Positions 48,001-60,000 of a stretch of DNA of 64,000 bases are shown in pieces. A program made the translations under genes and the position numbers. The stretch comes from Turritopsis dohrnii (taxonomy: Eukaryota; Cnidaria; Hydrozoa; Anthoathecata; Oceaniidae), in the NCBI GenBank assembly GCA_027922465.2, contig BQMF02000016.1, positions 1,488,001 to 1,552,000 of the forward strand. The letters run 5' to 3'. Numbering within the stretch: position 1 is the first letter of the stretch; each line of letters begins with the position of its first letter. The notes under the pieces were generated by a model, which ran no database searches, was not told where the DNA came from, and saw only the letters and a program-made list of their open reading frames with translations.

Positions 48001-51000
48001 TAAGAAGAACTTGACCGTAAAATTTAGTTAAATAAATCACTCTCTAAAATAGAAGTGTGACACACGTGATTAATGTAATAAGATACAAGATGTTTTGGTT
48101 ATACAAAGAATTTTTGTGGTGTGGAAATCGGCCTCTATGGTGTGGAAACTGGCTTTTGCGTAGTTTTACAAGATGCTTTGCCTACGAAGTATTTCTTTGG
48201 TGTGGAAAACAGCCTTTATCATTCTCATGGACTGTAGTTTTCGAAAATTAATATAAAAAGATGGAGCCTTAGAAAAGACATAAAATACAATACACGTTTG
48301 TTTTCCCTTTACTGCAGGTTTTTTCCCTGATCTTCAGGATAAAGGCTTTTTTTCCCCAATCAACTATATCGATTATGAGGTGACTTCAATCAACTTATGA
48401 GGAGCGCCAAATTACTTATAATTATATTTGGCAATATTTTTAAAGCGCTATTATTACAATATTAACAGACTGGCATTTCTCATTTGCGATAAATGTTGGG
48501 AAATGCCCAATTTGTTAAGAAAAATGCCTTTTTAAGAAATTGCCTTGCCCTTTTCTCAAGTTCAAAAAGCACTACATAAATTCAACACTTAAACAGAAGC
48601 TTGACCTCTGAGATCGGCCTTCGTCACCACGCTTTTCCTCTGTTTAAATTTAAGTCTGCCATTTTACACATGTTTTACTTTTGTTTATTTCGTCACTGGA
48701 TGTTTTTACCATAAAAAAATTAAGAGGATACGTCTAAATGTTTTTATATTAAAAACAACCACAATCTCCTATTCTTAGGGGCTGTTTATATGGAAGCCGA
48801 GCCAGCCCGTTTGCAGGGCTAGCCCTTTAGCCGGGCTGGAAATTTTTTCTGTTTATTTGAAGCGGGCTGGCCCTGCAAACGGGCTGACCTCTTTTCCATG
48901 CAAACCAAGCGGGAAAATTTAAGCGTCAGAAAGAAAGATTTGCAAATTTTAACCCAATCAAAATCTGTGTATTTGTAACGAGGCTAGCACGTTTGCCGGG
49001 CTGGCTCACCTGAGACTGTTTACATGGGATTTTTTTCAGCCCGCTTGCCGAGATCTCGGGTAAAATAGCCGAGATCTCGGCAAGCGGGCCAGCCCTCCTG
49101 TTCATATAAACAAAATTCTTAATTACTTTTAAATTACCATGAAGGCGAGATCTCGGCTAAAGGGCTAGCCCTGCAAACGGGCTGGCTCGGCTTCCATATA
49201 AACAGCCCCTTAGAACACGCTCCTTCGCAATAGTTTTATTTGTAGTATTGCACAATTTGTTCGAAAGGAACACCTGCACTTGAATGGCTTCAACAAATTA
49301 AAAATAGAAAAGTAAAAGAAATACACACGCGTGACAAAAAACTTAAATAACAATATCCAGAAGATAAGCAAAAAGTTGCAATACATTAACTACTGATGAA
49401 ATCGCTGATTGTCAATCTCTCTATATAGATGATAATTACGCAACAATTTAATTAACAATAGATTTTGTTAATAAATGCGTGCGTAATTATCACCTGTCTA
49501 GACATATAACATGCACATACTAAAAGTCTGAAATAAATTTCAAAGTAAAAGTTTCAAAGTAACCCGTAAGTCATAATGGCGGACTCTCCGCAAATGTAAT
49601 GAAGCCTCGACTCAAGTGAGATAAACAAACACTCTCGACGGCGTATTACTAAGGAATTGTTGTCGCAGTGAAGGATTTTACAACTGTTTTCTTGATACGT
49701 TAGCATGATGCAAGGATTTCCAGTCTGAAGAGGCTTTCAATGGCGAACTGTGGACTTAATTCTGTGGAAGTTAGTGTGCGGTCTTAAGGAAACACCAAAA
49801 CACGGCATGCATCTCATAGATTACTCTTGAACATAGTGACGAAATGGCAATGTTATAATGGAATTTAAAGACTCTAATTAAGTCCAGAAAACGCTGAAAT
49901 AGCCGTTTTAGAGGGTTTGTTGTTGGTTTTGGAAGAAATTGATCGTTTCTCTTGAAGACGATTCAGGTGATATTTTACAATAGGAATCTAAATGAAAATC
50001 TTGAAAAATGTGAAAAACGCACTGTTTCAGAGTTTTAACAGTTTATTCTAAGTCATCTTGCTTTACGGTATAGGCCATTTGTCTACTTGTGTATCTTAAG
50101 CTTACGTCACGCTAGGCTTTGTAATATGAGGCGTGTGATTGCACTTGCGCGCTCCACGCACGCCTTAAAATCTTCAGACGTGCAACAAAAATTGAATTGC
50201 TTGAGACGTGTTACGTTTCGCACGCCTCAATTATCTCTACATAATAATTTATATGTCAATTTTTTAAATTTGATTTATTATTTTGTTTCATTCCTTATGA
50301 TTTCTGTTTTTTTTTCTAATACAGAAAGCTTCTAGGAAGAAACACCCCATGTGTGTATGAAAAAAATATGTAGACATTTTTTAAACAATGGTGTCTACTA
50401 TTAAGAATAAAAATGTTTCGTCATTTAAGAAAAACAAGGGCCTTATGGCACTAACACGATTGTAACGCCATAAATCCTAAAGATGCCTTTATGGAAATGC
50501 TGCACTCACAGGTACTAAAGCACAAAAAAACTTTTCAAAACTTTTTCATCTTAAAAGAACAGTTTCAAAGTGAAACAAAAGAAAGCTTACAGTCTTGCTG
50601 TAGTATTTAAATTCATTAGCTTGGATACAAAATGATTTGAGTTCACTTTGTCAATTACAGGTAAATTAACATAGAAGGCAATAGATAGAATCAAAATAAA
50701 TGGATACTTTTGGAAAAAGGCAAAAAATATATATCCTTATTGTGGACCGGTTTCAAAAACATAGATCCAAATAAACAAAGAAAATCGAAAATATTGATTA
50801 AATAAAACATCTTGTAAAAATTTGAGCTCGTTTGGATGAATATCGAAGAAGGTACAAGGTTTTGAAAGTTTTCAGGTTTGCTTAAAAGTGACGTCACAAC
50901 CTGACTACTCTTTTCGAAAGCACAACAGAGACACGTGTTCAGTCAAAGTAGTTATATAATATTCTTGTTTTGTTGCTTCATGTTGTTTCGGACGTATTTC

Positions 51001-54000
51001 TGATATCTTTGGTTTAGTTGTTATCTACAATGGCTTATTGCCAAGCTTTTGGATACAACAATAAGCAACACAGAACCAAACGAAAAGGGGAAAAGATTTC
51101 GTATCTTAAGTTTCCAGACCCAGAAAAAGCCAAAACATAAAGTAATGAAATGAAAAATGAAAATAAACAGGTAGTGTAAACACACGTATAATGATCCTTC
51201 TGAATATTTCTTTTCAATGACGAAGTTCATTTAATCTGCGCTGTTTCTCCATCTCGGAGCTTTTAAATAAAGTAGTCGCGTTAAAATAGGAGGGGAAGTC
51301 AAAACAAGGCCATCGGCGGAGATCAGTGGAAACTGAAAAGGTATTAGCCATACATTCAGCACAACCAAACCAGAAACAGTCACAATATTAGAGAAAAGAG
51401 AAAAATATAAGTTGTTTTTCAAATAAAAACTGAATTTAAACTTAGTCTCTTACGTAAAATATCATGATATCACTGTAAATATTTTTGATAAAAGTCAATT
51501 CACAGTGGACATTTTTAAAAAACGATATAATGAAATAAGTAGGCTATTTTGATGTGCATGATTCTTCATGGTCTATTTTCACGCATTTCTGGTAGCTCTC
51601 TTTTTCTCTGTTTCATAAAACATTTAATTTAGTTATATACATCGCGCATTTGGAAAGTATGGATGTGTATTTTTCACATCAAGAAACTTTGTTTATTTTT
51701 TGCATTCGAAATTAGAAAGACTGTTCAGAATTAGGAACACTGACAGTATTTCTTCTTATTAATCTCACTATATTATCTTACCAGAAAAAATATTTTTCAG
51801 TTGTATATATTGGACTAGAAAACAAACCTGTTTAATGAATTTATATATATATATGGTATTACCTTGAAAGAATACTCCTGTATAGTATAAATGATTGTGT
51901 CAAATGAATATGTTTATGTTTGTTTATGACTAGGATTGTTTTTCAGTTTGCACAGGGTATTCTATGCTTACACAGAAATCTATTTCTGAAAAAAAGGATT
52001 TTTTCAGTTAATCCGTTAAAAATCAGTGCATTTTTGAATGAAAGATTTAGCTAGCTAAAAAACATATGTACAAAAAACGGTTTACAAAATTTAAGATTTC
52101 AAGCTGTGCTTCTAAATCCACATCATTTTTATCCACATTACTCCCTTCACTAAAATTTCACAAAAGCTAATATGAAATATGTCTAAGCAATAATAATAAA
52201 CGAAAAAGTTCTAGTACAACAACAACCGTGCCCCCATGTTTTGAAACGGGAAAAAGCAACGTCAGTAAATTATTAGCTCGATACGCATGCGTGACTTTCC
52301 CGTTTCTGGGGACACCCATAAAACGAAGGGTATTTTAATAACGATTCTCACTAACGTTCCAATCGTTAATAAACATTTCATCCAGTGAGGAGTATTGCTT
52401 GATCATTAAAAAACACCTGCTTGTCACTCAGTAAAACAAAACTATATTTACGCCCTATTTTTAGCTTTAAATTTATGTATTAAAACATTTTTTGAGGAAA
52501 TACTCAAAGTCTTCATGAGAGGTGTGCAATCAGCCAACAGAATTGTTACACTGTTACTGTAAAGGGAGCTGGAAGATGCTTTTTAATTTCTTTGAATAAC
52601 ACGAAAACGAGTCCTGCACTTATGTTTTTATGTTCTTCTGTTAGGTGAAAAAATGAATTCGTATAACGAAGGAAATTTCGAAATTACCTTAGCAATGGTG
52701 GTTGTTCTCCCTAGCAACAGCAAATGTGTGAATAATATATCTAAGTTATCCTTCGTTGTCAATTGACCACGTAAACAAATTTATAATAAGTTCAGCATGT
52801 TTTTTAAAGAGTATCTTGGTGTGCGATTAAAAGTGTGTCCTAACTAACTCTTGGAAAGTTATAGCGAGTGCTAGCGTGATTGCGCGCCTCATAATGAGAA
52901 GATTGAATTGCATTTCAAATTTGAAAATAAAATGAACATTTGTTACGTTTTGAACAAAACCATTCATTAGCTGGAGATTTCTTTCGTAAATTTTTCGTAG
53001 TTCCTCATAACAAACATTAAATACACGTTGACTAGGGATAAAAAATTTTGTTTCCATTAAAACTTAAGTATAATAACAGTTTCTTGGATCGCACACCATC
53101 ACACACCTAAACAGATTCAGGGGAGTGATAATTAGCACGCCTAAAACGCCTTAATTCTTGATTAGGCGTGCGAGACATCACACACCTGTTTTTTCATATT
53201 ACAAAGCCTGGTCATCCCAGCGCAGTAAGGACTTAGAGTAGAATCCATTGGTAAAATAATCATGATTTAATTATGAAGAATCCCCTTGATAATATTGTTT
53301 CAGCCCTCTGAATTTAATTTAAGATAGGTCGGCGAAATATAGCAATTTCAGGTCGGCTTTCGGGATTTTGCGTCGGCTTAAGATCGGCTTTTGTCGAGTG
53401 CCGACCTAAATTCAGAGGACTGTTGTTTTATTCTTCTATTTAAGAAACATATCTCTAGGGAAAATTTGACATGGTAATTTTTTAAAAATTTTGGAGTGGT
53501 GAAACTTTATGTAAAAACAAAACTTTTTACCTCTGCACTTTTTCCCTTAAGCTTGGTTCACATGGGTCGTAAAGTTATGAAAAACTAGTTGAATAGATAT
53601 TTGAATAGAATTTTATATACCTGTTTACGTTCACATTGAAAACTTTAAGAGGTAAATACGAAAGCAACTAGCTGTGAGATGGAGGATGTCACTTTCTTCT
53701 AGTTTGTTCAAGAAAAGGGTAGAGGGATAATGAAATCAAAAATTCGAAGAAACAACTGAAAAAGGAGTACGCTACGAAGACTTTCATCAACTTTTCCAAT
53801 GCACTTTCGTTATCTCTTTCCCTAATAAGAAGGGTGTGAGTTTATAAAGCCTGAAAATAAAACTCACCAAAAACATGTTTTGCCTGAAAAAATTGACAAA
53901 AACTCACTTTGTGTACAAAAGTTATTTTAGAATAAAATTTAAAATTAAAACTTTTTGATTGCAAAAGTTGTTCTAATTTTTTCTAAAATCACTTTTCATA

Positions 54001-57000
54001 AATTTATTCTATACCTGCTGACGTTCACATGGGAATAAATTTACGAAATTTCATAATTCGCAATATGTTTAGAACAGCTTTGTGACTCATGTGAACCACG
54101 CTTTACAACTTCGTTCTTCAGAAAATGAAGAAAGAAGAAAACAAGTAATTCTTAAATCTTCAGAGGAGTGCTGCTTTTCTAGCAATACATTAGCATTTGT
54201 GTCAATAATGGTTGTTAAATTGAATAGCACCATTATGGCGTATTGGCAAAACAAACATTATAATCACTAACATACCAATGCCAGAAATTATAATAAATAT
54301 TCGCAAGCATTCAGAAATGAATATTTCAATTATTACCACACTTGTCTCACTTTTATTTTGACATCGTTTTCTATTTCGTGCCTGGGGCATGCAGTGAGGA
54401 ACACTCATCTTAGCAAACACTTCTCTACTCATTGAACTCAATTTTAGTTTCACCATGGGAATGAGGTTCTGTAAAGAGCGCGTTCCTTACTCCTTTTTGT
54501 CTGAATCTTAACAAATTCCATTTATGTTTAAGGCTGGTTCTCACTAGACGTCGTAAGGCTTACGTTACGACGATCGTAAGCCTAACGACAGTTTTAGGGC
54601 TTACGACAAAGATCAAAAATTTTCAGATCGCAAGCGTTTTCTCAAATAAGTGTGAACACTTTTTTGTCTTACAATTGACTGTCGTAAGCCTTGCGCAGCT
54701 GTCGTAAGCCTTACGCTCAAGATCAAAAAGTTTTGATCTTGTGTCGTAATCGTAAGAGTTTGAATGAACTAAAACGTTCAAAGTAATCAAAAAACGTTCG
54801 AATTGAAATTGACATTCTCCGGAATTATTCGATTGAAAGGCAAGTTTCACTTAAAATAACACAAATCGATGCTCGACTGATTCTGAAGGAAAAACAGAGA
54901 GATTGTTGTGACTCTCCTGATGCCAGAAATCTCAATGTTAAAACCAGTCTTTTAGCAGCAGAAATTGGTTCCCTCATTTATAATGTTTGTCGTGGCAGAG
55001 AAGGTCCAATTAAAGAAAGTAAATGTTCCAAACGATCTGGTGTCATGCGAACAAATCGAGAGAAATATTCTTTGTCAAATAAACGAAGTTCTTGTACCAA
55101 AACATGGTAATAACCATGACTATCTTTCTTGAAAAACCTTTCTTACCCAAAATCTTCTTTGTTTGGGCCTACATTCCTCTTCATCTTCCATGAGTATAAG
55201 GATAGCTAAGGCACAAATTCGTTTTTTTCTCAATGAGAGCGGCGCTATTTTGTTTTCTGTTTTGTTTATTATTTTTCTAACCCGTCGTAAGAAAATTTTT
55301 TGATATCAATCGTAAGCCTTAAAATACAGTTGTAAGATTTAAGATGGGTTTCTGGATTTTTTTGATTCACACTAGCGCAAGCCTTAAAACTGTCGCAAGG
55401 CTTACGATCGTCGTAACGTAAGCCTTACGACGCTAGTGAGAACCAGCCTTTACGGCTTTCATTAAAAAAAATGCAAGTAATTTATTCTGGACAATTTATT
55501 TATTAGCGAGAATGTTACAAAGCAAACAGTCCTAAATTACAAATTAAATAAGATTGATAATTACTATTTTCACGATTTACAATACAATTCTCAATCATGC
55601 ATTCTCAAATCAGAAGAAGTTGTGAATGCACTTCTTTGTATGGCTGTCAAAAAGCAGTATGAAACATTTTCATCACAAATTTTTGGCCAAGTGGTCCTTA
55701 CTGCACAGTTCTTACTGAGGTACATAAAAATAATTAATACATAAAGTTCACAAATTAAAATATGTCATTAATGTGTATGTTTCTATTCAAACTTTACGTT
55801 TTATCTATATATACTAATTCGCATTGTGCATACCACTTTTATTTTAGAGAGTGATATATTTAGTTTTAATTTACGGTCATCGTCCTCTTATGTGCGCGTA
55901 AAATCACGTAGAGGCGAGAGACACTTTTTTCACGATCATTTCAAAAGCACGTGGCATTTGACGTCAGTTTTTTTTATGATCATGGGGAATCATTGCATTG
56001 CATCCCCAATCGAACGCGACGTTTTTGGGGAAATATCTCGAGAACCAATAAGGATAAATGATGTTTTCTGGGGTCCGCGATACGGGTGAAGGGGTGACAG
56101 AAAATTTAGGCCTAAATTTTATTTGGTACTGCGGCTATGACATCATCAAAATCTTCGACCATATCTCTGCAACGGTTGATTGTAGCGAAACGATCCCATA
56201 CATTTTTTTGATCAGTTTTTCGAGCTCTACAACATCAGTACACTTTCCAGTCCCGATTCCTTGATTGAAATTTTAGTCACAGGTTCGCACACGAGAACGC
56301 GGAATTTTTGCACATTCGTTTCAAAATTAAAGCCGTAAAAAACTTTTACGCGGGATACTAGTATAATAATGTTATTGTTGTCAATTGGAAAAAAAGGTAC
56401 ATTAGATGTTGAATATGAGACAATTTTGTATGACAAGTTCTTTTAAATTCTTTATTTTTAGGAAAAAACTGAAGTCGAAGGTTCACTGTTCCTTTATTCA
56501 AGGACAGTTGCTCCTTATGTCATAATATTCATAATGAACAGACTGAACAAACAAAATACCAAGTTAGTCCTTACTTCTGATATGGAATTCAAAGTTCAAG
56601 AACCTTTCTTACTTTGCAAAGCTTCAAACAGTAGGTTTTTCTTATGTGTTTTTTCTTTACATTCAACGTTTTGTTGATTTATGTTTTAGATTTCTTGCGA
56701 GCTGTTAGTGTATTTGCTATGATCATAGACTTTCCTTTTCAGACGAAATTATCGGGATCTGGTTTTATGACGAAGTAGAATGTAAAACGTTTGGTGCCTT
56801 GTTGAGCAGGTTCTCATGTTTGTAAAATTTATTTGACCTTTTCAGGGACTGTGTTATAAATAACTTAGTCACACTTAACAAACCATTGGTGTTAAAGGGA
56901 CATAGTGTAGCAAGAGAGTTTTGTTTGTTATGCGTGAAATATATTATTCGAAGATCACAAATTTGTGAGCTCTCTCACATACATACAGAATCCCCCCAAA

Positions 57001-60000
57001 ACTACAAAATTTATACTAATAGCATAAATTCCCAATAGTGCAGTGAATTAATTAGATCAAGTGTGAAGAAGCTGTTACTAAATCGCAACGTGTGCTGCTA
57101 GTACTTATCATTACTCAGCAGATTGAAAGCTTGATGAAATAGTACACGAGTCTTGGTGTGATGAAGTTGATTTTGAAATGGTCTCTAACAGAAGTTTCAT
57201 TTTTTTCAAAAGTCAAAATAAATATATAAAAAAATTTTCGGATATGAAAACTTCATTCCAGGAAATTTCTTCCATTAAAGGTATAAAATTTGGAGATAAC
57301 AAGTTCGAATTTACGAAAGGTTAGGCGTCTTTTAGATTGGCCGTTATTGCCAAAGATGAATCTTCGTTGAAAATTGCTGTTCTTGTTGAAACTCAGAAAC
57401 GACAGAAAAAAGAGCAGGTAGGAGTAAATTTTGCTTTTCTTATTTCCAATGTTAGCCCTTGTGTTTATCATAGTGTGGTGTTCTGCATTTGTATCTCTGA
57501 CAATATTGAGTTTTCTCTGATCAATCATCGTTATTATAAAGCAGCAGTGGTGTAACGGTAATGTTTCCGTTAACCTGGAGTTCGAGAGGGGCGAACAAGT
57601 ATGAAAAAGATTATTAATTTATGAAAAGATTTGTTTCTACTTTTTGAAAGATTATTATATTCTTGGTCTAGAACCACTCTTGTTTCTGTTCAACTAGCAA
57701 TTAGTATCTAACAACTATGTAAACATACAACCTTCTCATAATTTTGATCCTTGTAAAGATTTTGATTCTTTTTGTTTGAGATTTCATTACTCCTGCTAAA
57801 CCATGCAAAAGAAAATGCTGAAATAAATACATGACATAGTTCCCTAACTCACCACGTATTTGTCCTTTTGAACAAATTGCAATATTTTTGTGACAGCAAC
57901 ATTTTTTCTTTCATTTTCAGGGAGCTGTTAAAAAGGATGATGGGATTCTTGGTATGTTTTCTAGGGCTCAGGAGGAATTCCAGAAGGTACTGTATTCATG
58001 TCTTTTAATCTTCTTTTCATCATGAACAAGAACTGCCTGATCAGATCTTAACTGAGTTAATCTCATTAATCTTGATAATTCAAACCGTTTTCAGTATCAT
58101 TCAGCCAGGGATACATCTATTAACTAAGCCTGAACAATGACGAATTTCATCTGTTTGTTATAACATGGAACATTCTTCAGACAAACTTCATTTAGTTCAT
58201 CCAAACTAAAACAGATGTAATCAAATTTTTAGTACAGAGATGATTTTAATTGATTAAGGCAGAGTTTATCATGTCATGAACAAGCGAGTTTATTTTGGCT
58301 ACATTTCGATTATAGCAAAATTTGAAAATCGCGCACGTCAAAATTGATTTACGAGAGCGATTTGCCTAAATTTTCGTGCGCGCTTTGTGCGCGATATTTA
58401 ATTTACCAGACCTTTTCTTCGATCTCGTTGGTTTTTATTCAGTGAAAAGCCTGAGTGACTGAACAGATAAGCAGAAATATTTTTCAAGAGATAATCTTTT
58501 CTTTTCTGTTTTTATCATTTTCTATTTTTAGTCTGAAGAAACAGTAATGGAAAGTTTTTTTTTTCATTTTGCTTATTTAACAGTAATAGCAGAAGTACTT
58601 GTTGGTTTTGTCAGTTTATCTGCTTCTTAAATGCTTGGTTGTTAATTGTGTGCATTCATACATAATGACTACTTCCACAGCAAATAAATTCTAGCTCTAG
58701 CAATGTGACATTGGAGCCACTGTGATAGTTTCTCATTTGTTGTTGTCATTTTAATCAAGTCTAGGGAAAAACAGACTCAAAGCAAAGGGAAACAAAAAAA
58801 TTCAAGTCAGCTACATCATGGTGGAGGGAAGGAAAATTCTCAGAAGAGTTTCGAAAATAATTCAAAACAAGAGGTATGTGATATTTCGTTGTGAAGAACT
58901 TAAGGAGATTTTTCCTAGGTCAATAATTGATGCATGTGGATGTGATGTTGTAGCATTACAGTAGTTAAGCCAGTTTGTATACTGACACTTCCTAATCTTA
59001 TAGGACATTGCCAACGTTTTATAAAACACAACACAATACTATGTTGAATGTCTTCCTATTTGTTTTTCAAAACAATATCAAATGAAACAACTTACATAAA
59101 TGAACAATGAAAAGTGATGATTTCTGAGAGCTGCCAATTATGTTATTCTATCTTCTCTTGTGTGTACCTCCTCCGTCTATTTGTTGATCTGTATGCAGTT
59201 TCACTTGAATAACAGAAGTAAAATAGTCATTTTAAAAATCTTCAAAGTTGTATCAGCACTTCCCTAAGAAAATTCTTAACAAGCATTACTTTGGGAAAGT
59301 GTGTTTTTGTTCAAATATCCAATATATTCAAAAATGCCAAATAAAAATGCTATATTTTGAAATGTGTTTTCTTTATTAAACGATTCTAGAAACTCCAAAG
59401 GAATGGATCAAAACCTCTAACCCCAAAGTCCATTCGTAAACAAGAACTGAAAAGAAAACAAGAAGAGTATCAGGAACGGCATGCGAACGAGCAAGAAGCC
59501 TTGATGAACATTCTGCATGGTGGTCGACGCAAACCTCTCCCACGTTCTCGTACCATGTCCTCCACTGATGAAACCTCAACTGATGGTCAGCACAACAGGG
59601 AAGGCTGTGATCTTCATCAGTTTCAATCACGGGCTGGTGACCTAGCAGTTTTCGATAAACTTGGAATCATCCAGGAAACATCATCTCGTCATCATGGCAG
59701 CTACAGTAAGGAAAAGGTAATCGACTGTGCTGCACTCGAATCTTCGCTGTTAGATGGTGAAAAAGAGGAACTTGCACTACCACTTCACACTGTCCGAAGT
59801 ATGCCCGAATTCCGGGTAAAAGATGACAGAAGAACGGACAATGACGAGAAACCACCACCATCGAACACTTTACCAATCCCTTTCACAAATACACCATCTA
59901 CAGTGAATCTATTGTCTCCTACTGTCATTGCCGCGAAATCCTCCAGAGGTCGAGGTACTAGTCTTGATGTAAGCGGATCGCAAAAAAATATTGTGATAGG

